Shown here one piece after another: positions 1-7,786 of a DNA stretch of 64,000 bases. Within the stretch, counting starts at the first letter, position 1. Every line of letters starts with the position of its first letter. The DNA comes from a bacterium (GTDB lineage: Bacteria > Bacteroidota > Ignavibacteria > Ignavibacteriales > Ignavibacteriaceae). Position numbers and translations under genes: made by a program. The notes under the pieces are model-generated. The model searched no databases and was not told the origin of the DNA. It saw nothing but the letters and a program-made list of their open reading frames with translations. The stretch lies in assembly GCA_016716565.1 (NCBI GenBank), contig JADJWC010000001.1, forward strand, positions 248,001 to 312,000, in the 5' to 3' direction.

Positions 1-127
1 GAATAAATCCGTGCACGGCAAAGTGAACAGATTTTTTATTCGAAGTCAATCTTCCAGTCGTAAATCCGACACCAACTGCAACCGTTGATAGCCCGGCTAT
101 TTTCAAAAAAATTCTTCGTGATATCAT
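1..127 (-). CDS. Tat-signal protein of unknown function (N-terminus only)
   Basis: Only the first 42 codons lie in the window; the rest runs off the left edge. The start is an ATG at 127 preceded by a good ribosome binding site (TTAGGAG, 132-138 on the complement). The N-terminus has a twin-arginine motif (SRRIFLK) followed by a hydrophobic stretch (IAGLSTVAVGVGF), so the product is probably exported folded through the Tat pathway, perhaps with a cofactor. It lies 70 bp after rnfA on the same strand and may be the last gene of the Rnf operon. It does not resemble the membrane-anchored N-terminus of RnfB, the subunit one might expect here. The mature domain cannot be identified from what is visible. 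Confidence 0.7.
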   Translation of the reverse strand, partial: MISRRIFLKIAGLSTVAVGVGFTTGRLTSNKKSVHFAVHGFI

Positions 128-197
128 TTTATTCTCCTAAATTCAAATTTCAAAAATCAAAAGTCAAAATAGTTTTTAACTAAACACTGATTCTCAT

Positions 198-770
198 TTA
201 GATCATGCCTGCAAAACCCATAAAAGCAAGCGCTAAAATCCCCGCAACAATTAATGTTATCGGAGCACCGCGGAATGGTTTTGGAACGTCAGCTAAGTCA
301 AGTTCTTCTCTTATTCCGGCCATTATTATTAACGCTAATGTAAAGCCAGCCCCGGCACCAACTCCAAAAATTACGCTTTCAAGAAAACTATATTCTCTCA
401 TTGCAGCAAGAAGAGCTAAACCAAGAATCGCACAGTTGGTTGTAATCAGAGGAAGAAAGATTCCAAGAGCACGATATAGAGGTCGGCTAACTTTTTTAAT
501 TACCATTTCCACAAACTGAACGAGTGATGCTATAACAAGTATGAACGATGGTATTTGCAAAAATTCCAGCTTGTATGGAACAAGAACCAGATTGAACAAA
601 AGCCAGCTGACAATGGCTGTTAACACCATCACAAATGTCGTCGCCATTCCCATTGAAATTGCGGAAGACGATTTGTTCGAAACGCCAATGAAAGGACATA
701 TACCGAGAAAGTAAGAAAGCACAAAGTTGTTTACCAGTGCCGCAGAAATAAATATTACAAACAATTCCAT
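198..770 (-). CDS. rnfA: Rnf electron transport complex subunit A
   Basis: RnfA is an integral membrane subunit of the Rnf complex, which couples electron transfer between ferredoxin and NAD to Na+ or H+ movement. The 190-residue product has the usual family length and about six hydrophobic helices. It contains the family-typical segment LSYFLGICPFIGVS near residues 19-32 and the TTNCAILG stretch near residue 110. It starts 2 bp after the rnfE stop. RnfA and RnfE are related proteins, and in studied Rnf/NQR complexes the two together hold an intramembrane iron-sulfur site through conserved cysteines; Cys25 and Cys112 here fit that role. Next to rnfE and rnfG the assignment is firm. Confidence 0.95.
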   Translation of the reverse strand: MELFVIFISAALVNNFVLSYFLGICPFIGVSNKSSSAISMGMATTFVMVLTAIVSWLLFNLVLVPYKLEFLQIPSFILVIASLVQFVEMVIKKVSRPLYRALGIFLPLITTNCAILGLALLAAMREYSFLESVIFGVGAGAGFTLALIIMAGIREELDLADVPKPFRGAPITLIVAGILALAFMGFAGMI

Positions 771-772
771 AC

Positions 773-1465
773 TTAAACTCCTGCCTCTTTGAGCACTTCT
801 TCTGTGATTTCTTCTCTTCCAACTCTTCTATATTGAGAAATCAGTGCTTCTCTCTCGAGGTTCTTCTTTTTTTCAACATATAGATTTGAGAAACCCATCA
901 ACAAACCAAATACGATGAATGCGCCTGCGGGTAAAATCATGATAAGCCAAGGTTCGAAAGTCGTTGGCAATACCTGATATCCAAAAAATGTTCTGCTCCC
1001 GAGAATTTCTCTGATTCCACTCATCACTACCAACGCGATAAAAAATCCGGCACCATTGCCAAGTGCGTCAAGCACAGATCTCAATGGATTGTTCTTTGAT
1101 GCAAATGCTTCTGCTCTTCCAAGTATTATACAATTTACTACAATCAGAGGAATGAATGGTCCCAGGGCTTTACTTAGATCCGGAAATTGTGCTTTCATAA
1201 CAAGATCAACAATAGTAACAAAGCTTGCTATAACCACGATGTAAGTTGCTATTCTCACCTGACCTGGAATTAGCTTTCGTATCAACGAAATAAGCAAGCT
1301 TGAAAAAACCAGAACGAATGTGGTTGCAAGAGCCATTGCAATTCCATTTACTATTGAAACTGTGACGGCAAGTGTTGGGCAGGTGCCAAGAATTTGCTTG
1401 AAGATGGGATTGATCTCCCACAGACCTTTTGTGAATTCTTTAAGATAGGATACTTGCTTTTTCAT
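773..1465 (-). CDS. rnfE: Rnf electron transport complex subunit E
   Basis: Membrane subunit of the Rnf complex and paralogue of RnfA. The 230-residue product begins with a cytoplasmic stretch (KEFTKGLWEINPIFKQ) typical of RnfE, followed by about six transmembrane helices. The LGTCPTLAVT and VVNCIILGRAEAFA segments carry the conserved cysteines expected for the intramembrane Fe-S site shared with RnfA. The hydrophilic C-terminus (KKKNLEREAL onward) is probably cytoplasmic. Its start overlaps the rnfG stop by 4 bp, which implies translational coupling. Confidence 0.95.
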   Translation of the reverse strand: MKKQVSYLKEFTKGLWEINPIFKQILGTCPTLAVTVSIVNGIAMALATTFVLVFSSLLISLIRKLIPGQVRIATYIVVIASFVTIVDLVMKAQFPDLSKALGPFIPLIVVNCIILGRAEAFASKNNPLRSVLDALGNGAGFFIALVVMSGIREILGSRTFFGYQVLPTTFEPWLIMILPAGAFIVFGLLMGFSNLYVEKKKNLEREALISQYRRVGREEITEEVLKEAGV

Positions 1466-2028
1466 TGTGCCGCTCCTTTGTTTTCCAACGTTCTAAGTTT
1501 GGAAACTCCCTCATTAACAATTGTTACTACCGCTCTTGATGATATCGTGGCGCCTGTGATTGACTGCACTTCATTCGGGTTTGATGGTTCGATACCTTTT
1601 ACAAGTTTAATAGCGCCGCCCGGGATTAATTCATTAAACTGATCTTTATACGGAGCTTCAAGAATTTTAGTGCCAAGTCCGGGAGTTTCTGATTGTTCAA
1701 GAATTTCAATCGATGTGATCTTGCTAATATCTACGGAAAGCCCGATCATCAATTTAATTTTTCCCTGAAAACCATTCCCCGAATAAACCAGAGAGTATCC
1801 AAGCGAACTGTCAGATTCATCAAACACTTTATAAGCTTCGAAGCCTGCGTTTTTAATTGCTTCATATCTTTTCCCATCGAGATGAACAAGAAAAATTGCT
1901 CTCTCCGTTTCCGCTTTTTGATTAATTGCAATTTTTGGAGCGGCCCAGTTATTTACAAGAGAGAGTGAACCTCCGGCGATAATTCCAATAATAGTAAGTG
2001 TTGCTATTATGTGAACAATTTGTTTCAT
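1462..2028 (-). CDS. rnfG: Rnf electron transport complex subunit G (FMN-binding)
   Basis: RnfG is anchored by one N-terminal helix (about residues 5-25) and carries a covalently bound FMN on the outer face of the membrane. The flavinylation motif is clear near the C-terminus (SITGATISS), where the threonine of GAT would be the FMN attachment site. The product is 188 residues, normal for the family. It overlaps rnfE by 4 bp and its start shares 1 bp with the rnfD stop, so the genes form one tight operon. Flavinylation normally needs an ApbE-type flavin transferase, which is not seen in this window. Confidence 0.94.
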   Translation of the reverse strand: MKQIVHIIATLTIIGIIAGGSLSLVNNWAAPKIAINQKAETERAIFLVHLDGKRYEAIKNAGFEAYKVFDESDSSLGYSLVYSGNGFQGKIKLMIGLSVDISKITSIEILEQSETPGLGTKILEAPYKDQFNELIPGGAIKLVKGIEPSNPNEVQSITGATISSRAVVTIVNEGVSKLRTLENKGAAQ

Positions 2029-3011
2029 TATTTCTTATTCTCCTTCACAGCACCAAAGGTTCTCGGAACAGTGTATTTATTAATCAGAGGAACAAATCCA
2101 TTCATAAATAAAATTGAATACATAACTCCTTCCGGCAAACCGCCATATATTCTTATAATGACAAGCACGAGAGAAATTCCAAGTCCAAACACCCACATTC
2201 CTTTATTGGTTATGGGTGATGTCACCCAATCTGTTGCCATAAACATCGCGCCGAATAAAAAGCTTCCGGCTAAGATGTGAAAGATTGGAGTTGGATATTG
2301 AGGATTTATAAGCCAGAAAATTCCACCGAAGATTATCATTCCCAAAATCATTGAAAGTGGAATTCGCCAGTTCACAATTCCAACGGCAATGAGAAAAATT
2401 CCGCCGAGTAAAACGGCAATCGCTGAAGTTTCGCCTAGAGAACCGCCGATATTTCCAAGAATCATTGGCGTTGTTTCCGTGAACACTTTGTCGAATTTTA
2501 AAGCTGCAAGAGGAGTGGCGCTTGTTATTCCATCAACCGCAAAGTTTGGTTTCATCCAGGTTGTAATCTGAACCGGAAATGCGGCCTGAAGAAATGCTCT
2601 TCCAACTAACGCCGGATTGAAAATATTGTAACCGAGTCCTCCGAAAATTTGTTTCCCTAATCCGATTGCAACAACAGAACCGATTGCGGTTGCTGACAAT
2701 GAAAAGTTAGGGGGAAGAGTTAATGCGAGAAGTAATCCTGTAAGTGCGGCGCTTCCATCGAACCAGGTTACCTGCTTTTTTCTTATTGATTGAATCGCCG
2801 CCTCTGTTCCAACTGCAAATGCAATTGCAGTTAACATTATCAACGCCTGGTAAATCCCGAAGAAAGCAAGTGCTGCTGCAATTGTGGGTGCAAGTGCAAG
2901 ATTGACAAACCACATCACTTTTTTTGTTGACCATTTAGAGTGAAGGTGCGGTGAAGTCGTTAAATCAAAATAAACTTTTTGTTTTGTTTCTGTTGTCGTC
3001 GTTGTTTCCAT
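2028..3011 (-). CDS. rnfD: Rnf electron transport complex subunit D (FMN-binding)
   Basis: RnfD is a polytopic membrane subunit related to NqrB that binds FMN covalently. The 327-residue product has about eight to ten hydrophobic segments. The segment ITSATPLAALK near residue 165 matches the flavinylation site of the family, with the threonine of SAT as acceptor. The N-terminus ends a hydrophilic leader with TSPHLHSKWST, typical of RnfD. A 75-bp gap holding a palindromic repeat separates it from rnfC upstream, while rnfG follows with a 1-bp overlap. Confidence 0.94.
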   Translation of the reverse strand: METTTTTETKQKVYFDLTTSPHLHSKWSTKKVMWFVNLALAPTIAAALAFFGIYQALIMLTAIAFAVGTEAAIQSIRKKQVTWFDGSAALTGLLLALTLPPNFSLSATAIGSVVAIGLGKQIFGGLGYNIFNPALVGRAFLQAAFPVQITTWMKPNFAVDGITSATPLAALKFDKVFTETTPMILGNIGGSLGETSAIAVLLGGIFLIAVGIVNWRIPLSMILGMIIFGGIFWLINPQYPTPIFHILAGSFLFGAMFMATDWVTSPITNKGMWVFGLGISLVLVIIRIYGGLPEGVMYSILFMNGFVPLINKYTVPRTFGAVKENKK

Positions 3012-3020
3012 AATTTCTTT

Positions 3021-3086
3021 CTTAGTGCTTTCCTTGTCTTAGTGGTGAAAAGAATTTTACCACTTAGATACTAAGAACACTTAGTT
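3021..3086. repeat. Palindromic intergenic repeat between rnfC and rnfD
   Basis: The gap between rnfC and rnfD is almost filled by an imperfect palindrome. One arm contains CTTAGTGCT and CTTAGTGGT, and the other contains ACCACTTAG and CTAAGAACACTTAG, around an A/T-rich centre (GAAAAGAATTTT, 3046-3057). Repeats of this CTAAGNACACTAAG type are dispersed in many environmental genomes (general knowledge; copy number here cannot be seen). It could form a hairpin in the operon mRNA and adjust the ratio of RnfC to the membrane subunits. Confidence 0.55.
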
Positions 3087-4424
3087 TCACTGAGTAACCG
3101 CAGCTCTTTCTTTCTGCATTTCTAAAACTTTCTGCTTGCCTAACCTAATCCATTGAACTAAAGGAATGTTCGCCGGACAGGTGTATGCACAAGTTCCACA
3201 TTCCATACAAACTGTTATGTCCGCACCTTCGGCATCTTCATATCTTTGAAGCTGGGAATAGCGCGAAAGTTTTGTTGGCATCAGATTCAATGGGCAGGCC
3301 CCAACACATTGTCCGCATCTCAAACAAGGTGTCTCCGGATTTTCTGTTATTTCTTCTTTTGTTAAAACAAGTATTCCTGAAGTTGCTTTCATAACGGGGG
3401 CGTGGAGATCAAATTGTGAGACACCCATCATTGGTCCGCCGACAACAATTTTTACTGCGTCTTCAGTTACTCCACCACAAAAATCAATTACGTTCTGAAT
3501 TGGTGTTCCGACGGGGACTAAAAGATTTTTGGGAACCTTAATTCCTTTCCCGGAAACAGTCAACGCGGCAATAGTAAGAACTTCGCCTTTAACTACTGCA
3601 TCGTGAATTGCAACTGCGGTTCCAATATTCTGTATAACTGCTCCAACATCCATTGGTAATTTGCCGGGAGGAACTTCTTTTCCCGTGACTGCTTTTATAA
3701 GCATCTTCTCGGCACCCTGAGGATATTTCGTTTTTAACGCAACAACTTCAAGTCCTGTTTCACCAAGAATTTTATCTGAAAGCAATTTGATCGCTTCGGG
3801 CTTGTTGTCTTCGATTCCGATTACTCCACGTTTAACACCGAGCGCTTTCATTATTAATTTTAATCCTGAAATCAAATCATCTGGTCGTTCAATCATAAAC
3901 CTGTAATCACGGGTAAGATATGGCTCACATTCACATCCATTCAGGATTACAACCTCTATTATTTTATCCTTTGGTGGAGAAAGCTTAACGTAAGTTGGAA
4001 ATGCTGCGCCGCCTTGACCAACTATTCCGGCTTCAGCAACTCTTGCTCGGATTTCATCTGGAGTGATTGTTTCCGGATCAAGCGGAGAAAGACGGAATCT
4101 TTCGCCTTCTAATGTTCCGTTAGTTTTAATAACAATCGCGTCTTTCGGAAATCCGGTTGGAGTTATTTCTTTACCAAGGCTTAAAACTTTTCCTGCAACC
4201 GAAGTGTGAACCGGGGCAGAAATAAATCCTTCTGCTTTTGCGACCAGCTGTCCTGTAATTACGTCATCACCTTTTTTAACTTGAGGCGTAGCGTCTTTTC
4301 CCAGATGCTGAGAAACGGGAAGAATAATTTCTTCGGGGTTTGGTATTGTTTCAAACGCACAATTTTCTGTCAGCTCTTTAAATTCCGGCGGATGAACACC
4401 TCCGCGAAAAGTTCCTATACTCAC
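3087..4424 (-). CDS. rnfC: Rnf electron transport complex subunit C (4Fe-4S, FMN/NADH-binding)
   Basis: RnfC is the peripheral cytoplasmic subunit that exchanges electrons with NAD(H). The reading frame extends to 4511, but the family consensus starts at the GTG at 4424 (VSIGTFRGGVHPPEFK); the upstream residues look non-coding. This gives 445 residues. The nucleotide-binding region includes GIVGQGGAAFPTYVK and the NGCECEPYLTRD segment. Two ferredoxin-like motifs follow near residues 365-415: CLRCGQCVGACP and CMECGTCAYTCP. It is the first gene of the operon and faces away from the POT transporter at 4692, so its promoter should lie in 4425-4691. Gene order C-D-G-E-A matches known rnf operons, but rnfB is not adjacent. 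Confidence 0.94.
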   Translation of the reverse strand: MSIGTFRGGVHPPEFKELTENCAFETIPNPEEIILPVSQHLGKDATPQVKKGDDVITGQLVAKAEGFISAPVHTSVAGKVLSLGKEITPTGFPKDAIVIKTNGTLEGERFRLSPLDPETITPDEIRARVAEAGIVGQGGAAFPTYVKLSPPKDKIIEVVILNGCECEPYLTRDYRFMIERPDDLISGLKLIMKALGVKRGVIGIEDNKPEAIKLLSDKILGETGLEVVALKTKYPQGAEKMLIKAVTGKEVPPGKLPMDVGAVIQNIGTAVAIHDAVVKGEVLTIAALTVSGKGIKVPKNLLVPVGTPIQNVIDFCGGVTEDAVKIVVGGPMMGVSQFDLHAPVMKATSGILVLTKEEITENPETPCLRCGQCVGACPLNLMPTKLSRYSQLQRYEDAEGADITVCMECGTCAYTCPANIPLVQWIRLGKQKVLEMQKERAAVTQ

Positions 4425-4691
4425 TTTATCTCTTATTTTTAAGTTAAAATTGCTGTGATACAGACAGAAAATATGCCATCGGGGGGGTTTGAATTCACTA
4501 ATTAAACACATAATTACCTGTGTTTTCGACTATGTTTTTTTCAAAAACAGGAAAGCGAAAAATCCATTTTCAGATTTGAAAAGAGCTTGTTTATTATCAA
4601 TCATTTGAGGTTAAGCACTAATAGCAAAAAAATTTTGTTACTCTTTTACTGCTTGCCTAAATTTCGCTTCAAAATTTTGAAAGGATACTCT

Positions 4692-5972
4692 GTGGAAAAA
4701 ACTAGTTTGTTTGCTCAGTTTAAAACCGGCTTTCAGCCTTCCTTCTGGGTTGCAAACGGAATGGAACTTTTTGAACGGCTCGCTTATTACGGACAAGCAA
4801 CCATTCTAAGTGTTTTTCTCAGAGATCATCTCCGGTTTGATGAAGTTGAAGCCGGACAACTTTCTTCGATCTTCGGTGGGCTGATTTACTTCCTACCGAT
4901 TTTTGCCGGCGCATTAGCAGATAAATTTGGTTTTAAAAAAGCATTCTCATTTGCCTTCTTTATTCTTGCAATTGGATATTTTCTTATCGGATCGACAGGT
5001 ATTTCAGGGTTTGAGAAATATTATTCGGAAACAAATCTCTTCGTTATTCTAAGTTTTATTTTGATCTTTACTGCAATCGGCGGTTCGTTCATAAAGCCAA
5101 GTGTTCTTGGAACAGTTGCATTAACAACCACAAAAGAAACCAAATCACTCGGTTATGCAATTTATTACTGGCTTGTAAATATGGGTGCAGCGATTGGACC
5201 TTTTCTTGCATACCTTGTAAGAGACTCTTTCGGAATTCAGTTTGTATATCTTGTTTCTGCAATCAGCTGCGCATTGATGTTCTTAGTAACACTGTTTTTC
5301 TTTAAAGAGCCGCAAGCCAAGCTTGATGAACAGCGTGACAGTCTTATCCAGGTAATTAAAAATCTCTGGACTGTTGTAAAGAATATAAAGTTCATGATTT
5401 TCCTTATGATATTTGCTTTATACTGGATCGTGTTCTGGGAATTCTTCATTGTTATTCCTTTTTACATTTCTGATTATATAAGTCCCGAAGCACCGATTGA
5501 ATTAATTCTTTCTGTTGGTGCATGGACAATTATTCTGCTGCAGATTCCTATCAACAGACTGACTAAAAATATTCCAACTCCAACTGCAATAATGATTGGT
5601 TTTGTTTTTGCAGCGCTGAGCTGGTTCCTGCTTTACTTCTCTGCTGCTGCAGGAATAACAGTTGGTCTTGGATTAATCATTGCTACAATTTTCATCTTCT
5701 CAGTTGGCGAGCAGACACAGGCTCCAAGATTTTACGAATATCTTGCTGACCTTGCACCAAAAGGACAAGCAGCTCTCTTTCAGGGATTTGCATTTCTGCC
5801 GATTGCAATTGCGTGGACACTCGGCGGAACCTTCGGCGGCTGGATTTACCACAGCTTTGGAAGGAAGGAAGTTGGTCAGCCAGAAATTGTATTTCTTATA
5901 ATTGGTTTGGTTGGTGTAGCCGCAGCAATAATGATGTTTCTTTACAATGCCTATATGAAGAGGGTAAAGTAA
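4692..5972 (+). CDS. POT/PTR family proton-coupled oligopeptide transporter
   Basis: Major-facilitator protein of the POT type, predicted to import di- or tripeptides with protons. The frame is open from 4587, but a GTG at 4692 has a well-placed AAAGGA and begins a sensible 426-residue protein; the 35 residues upstream look untranslated. The proton-coupling motif ExxERxxYYG is intact (ELFERLAYYG, about residues 25-34), and about 12 helices follow. The segment GGSFIKPSVLG matches the usual helix-4 signature. It is followed 120 bp later by a redox cluster with no obvious link. A second POT transporter lies at 58895. Substrate cannot be read from the sequence. Confidence 0.85.
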   Translation: MEKTSLFAQFKTGFQPSFWVANGMELFERLAYYGQATILSVFLRDHLRFDEVEAGQLSSIFGGLIYFLPIFAGALADKFGFKKAFSFAFFILAIGYFLIGSTGISGFEKYYSETNLFVILSFILIFTAIGGSFIKPSVLGTVALTTTKETKSLGYAIYYWLVNMGAAIGPFLAYLVRDSFGIQFVYLVSAISCALMFLVTLFFFKEPQAKLDEQRDSLIQVIKNLWTVVKNIKFMIFLMIFALYWIVFWEFFIVIPFYISDYISPEAPIELILSVGAWTIILLQIPINRLTKNIPTPTAIMIGFVFAALSWFLLYFSAAAGITVGLGLIIATIFIFSVGEQTQAPRFYEYLADLAPKGQAALFQGFAFLPIAIAWTLGGTFGGWIYHSFGRKEVGQPEIVFLIIGLVGVAAAIMMFLYNAYMKRVK

Positions 5973-6092
5973 CGTCTCCACTATTTCATCTTTAAATGGG
6001 ATTCCTGGCTTCTTAATCATTCTTGATTGGTTTGCCTTGAATCCTTTTCTGATTTGATTTATCAAACCTTCCGTAAACAATAAATTTATATT

Positions 6093-6482
6093 ATGACAAC
6101 CGAACAAATATTTCTATACGCACTAATTGCTTTGATTGCGATTTATATAATCAGAAAAATTCTGATGATAAAATCAATAAAACACTATTCTGCACAGGAA
6201 GCATCACAGAAAATAAAAAAGGAACGAAACGTTGTTCTGCTTGATGTAAGAACCGATACGGAAAGAAAACAGGGTTCGATAAGGGGATCTTATCACATTC
6301 CAATAACATCAATAGCAACTAGCGAGAATGAGCTAAAGAAGTTCAAAGATGCGGAAATTATTTGCTACTGCAGAACGGGGAACAGAAGTCTGAACGCAGC
6401 AGCAAAACTTAAAAAGCTTGGATTTAATGCTGCGAATCTTCGTGGCGGAATTTTACGATGGAACTCGGCAGGTTTAAAATGA
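6093..6482 (+). CDS. Membrane-anchored rhodanese-like sulfurtransferase
   Basis: Single-domain rhodanese of 129 residues with an N-terminal membrane helix (about residues 5-22), so the domain is tethered to the membrane. The active-site loop is CRTGNRS with the catalytic cysteine at residue 93. The preceding fold signatures LLDVRTDTE and GSIRGSYHIP are present, as is the closing LRGGILRWNSAG. Rhodaneses carry sulfane sulfur as a persulfide on this cysteine. It is the first gene of a five-gene cluster and its stop overlaps the next start by 4 bp (ATGA), suggesting a shared job in sulfur or thiol redox chemistry. Confidence 0.88.
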   Translation: MTTEQIFLYALIALIAIYIIRKILMIKSIKHYSAQEASQKIKKERNVVLLDVRTDTERKQGSIRGSYHIPITSIATSENELKKFKDAEIICYCRTGNRSLNAAAKLKKLGFNAANLRGGILRWNSAGLK

Positions 6483-6682
6483 TCTGGAAAAAAGTGAAAT
6501 TATTTCTGCCTGTGATTCTCGGTGCATTGGGTGGATTTCTCTACTACAATTTTATCGGATGTAACGGAAGCTGTGCAATTACAAGCAGTCCGCTCAACAG
6601 CACTCTTTACGGATCTTTGATGGGCTTAATCCTAACAGATTGGAAAAAAGTTAAATTATTATTTATTAAAAGGGAGAACTAA
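6479..6682 (+). CDS. Small membrane protein, DUF6132 type
   Basis: A 67-residue protein starting at the ATG that overlaps the rhodanese stop. It has an N-terminal helix (PVILGALGGFLYYNFIG), a cysteine-containing loop (GCNGSCAITSSPLNSTLYG) and a second helix, the layout of the DUF6132 family of Bacteroidota. The two cysteines sit where they could be modified by, or pass sulfur to, the rhodanese encoded just upstream (inference). The frame is also open from 6458, but the overlap start fits the operon better. Function unknown. Confidence 0.75.
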   Translation: MIWKKVKLFLPVILGALGGFLYYNFIGCNGSCAITSSPLNSTLYGSLMGLILTDWKKVKLLFIKREN

Positions 6683-6684
6683 AA

Positions 6685-6927
6685 ATGTTGAACGAAGAGA
6701 AATCCCGTTTTGCGGGAAAAAAGAATATGGGCTCAATGGATAAAGGAATAAGAATACTTCTCGCGGTGCTGATTGCAATTCTCTATTTCACAAACCAGAT
6801 AACCGGAGTTGCAGCTATTGTTTTGGGAATCTTTGCAATTGTATTTCTGTTGACAAGCCTCGTTGGCTTTTGTCCACTTTATGCACCATTGAAACTTTCT
6901 ACTCTTAAGAAAGAAGAGAAAAAATAA
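6685..6927 (+). CDS. YgaP-type transmembrane domain protein (DUF2892)
   Basis: An 80-residue membrane protein with two helices separated by a short turn (about residues 22-62) and a conserved GFCPLYAPL segment. This matches DUF2892, the domain that forms the membrane half of rhodanese-membrane fusions such as E. coli YgaP. Here the rhodanese and this domain are separate genes in one cluster. The start ATG has an excellent ribosome binding site (AAAGGGAG). The MGSMDKGIRILLA stretch is typical of the family. Confidence 0.8.
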   Translation: MLNEEKSRFAGKKNMGSMDKGIRILLAVLIAILYFTNQITGVAAIVLGIFAIVFLLTSLVGFCPLYAPLKLSTLKKEEKK

Positions 6928-6950
6928 TTTAAGCGAAAGGAAAGAATAAA

Positions 6951-7334
6951 ATGCAATATGGATTTTCTAAAACGGTTGATATGTCTTACGAACAGGCAAT
7001 TGAAAAGGTAACTGCCGAATTGAAGAAAGAGGGCTTTGGAGTATTAACTTCGATTGATGTAAAAGAAACGCTGAAACAGAAAATTAATGTGGATTTTAAA
7101 AAGTATGCGATACTCGGCGCCTGCAATCCTCCGATAGCGCACAAGGCTTTACAGACAGAAGAAGAGCTTGGCTTGCTTCTTCCATGCAACGTTATTGTTT
7201 ATGAAAAAGAAGGGAAGACCCAGGTTTCAATTTTCGATCCGATGGTGATGACCTGGATTTTGGAAAACGACCAGATGAAACCAATAGCAACAGAAGTTCA
7301 GGAAAGACTTCAAAGAGTTTTAAAAGCAATATAA
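6951..7334 (+). CDS. DUF302 family protein
   Basis: A 127-residue cytoplasmic protein of the DUF302 family. It shows the expected N-terminus (SKTVDMSYEQAIEKVTAELKK), the middle segment YAILGACNPPIAHKAL with a conserved cysteine, and the LLPCNVIVYE strand with a second cysteine. The family has a TATA-box-binding-protein-like fold and is found beside rhodaneses, thioredoxins and DsrE-like proteins; its activity is not established. Good ribosome binding site (GAAAGGAAAG) 24 bp after the DUF2892 gene. Confidence 0.85.
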   Translation: MQYGFSKTVDMSYEQAIEKVTAELKKEGFGVLTSIDVKETLKQKINVDFKKYAILGACNPPIAHKALQTEEELGLLLPCNVIVYEKEGKTQVSIFDPMVMTWILENDQMKPIATEVQERLQRVLKAI

Positions 7335-7357
7335 ATAATTCAAAAAAGAGAAAAACA

Positions 7358-7729
7358 ATGGCTGAACATTTAACGAAACAAACTTTTTTAGAAAAAGTTT
7401 TTAACTATGAAAAGAATCAGGATTGGAAGTTTGAAGGAGACATTCCTGCGGTGGTAGATTTCTGGGCGCCATGGTGCGGTCCGTGCAGAATGGTAGGTCC
7501 GATAATTGACGAACTCTCCACCGAGTACAAAGGAAAAGTAAATTTTTATAAAGTTAATACAGATGAAGAGCAGGAACTCGGTGCTGTCTTTGGAATACGA
7601 AGCATACCTTCTTTATTATTCATTCCAAAGGACGGACAGCCGAAACTTGCCGTTGGCGCGCTTCCGAAGGAGTCATTTAAATCTGCAATAGAAAAAGAAC
7701 TCCTCACAACCGAACCAAGTCAAAATTAG
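7358..7729 (+). CDS. Thioredoxin
   Basis: Cytoplasmic thioredoxin of 123 residues. The redox motif WCGPC is at residues 39-43 (Cys40, Cys43), with the usual VVDFWAPWCGPC strand before it and the cis-proline region GIRSIPSLLFI later. It has an N-terminal extension of about 15 residues relative to E. coli TrxA and no signal peptide. It closes the rhodanese-DUF6132-DUF2892-DUF302 cluster, so it could reduce the rhodanese persulfide or the cysteines of DUF302. A strong hairpin terminator follows 10 bp after the stop. Confidence 0.92.
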   Translation: MAEHLTKQTFLEKVFNYEKNQDWKFEGDIPAVVDFWAPWCGPCRMVGPIIDELSTEYKGKVNFYKVNTDEEQELGAVFGIRSIPSLLFIPKDGQPKLAVGALPKESFKSAIEKELLTTEPSQN

Positions 7730-7738
7730 TACTTAAAT

Positions 7739-7769
7739 ATGTAGAACAGATTAATTATCTGTTCTACAT
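7739..7769. terminator. Bidirectional hairpin terminator between thioredoxin and RND operons
   Basis: Perfect 13-bp inverted repeat ATGTAGAACAGAT / ATCTGTTCTACAT with a 5-base TAATT loop, placed between two convergent genes. Flanking bases are T/A-rich on both sides, so it can end transcription from either direction. Confidence 0.8.
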
Positions 7770-7786
7770 TTCTTAAATCTCTTCTG

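Noticed and set aside
4425..4511. N-terminal extension of rnfC
   Set aside because: The upstream residues do not fit the family N-terminus, and GTG 4424 begins exactly at the conserved FRGGVHPPE block.
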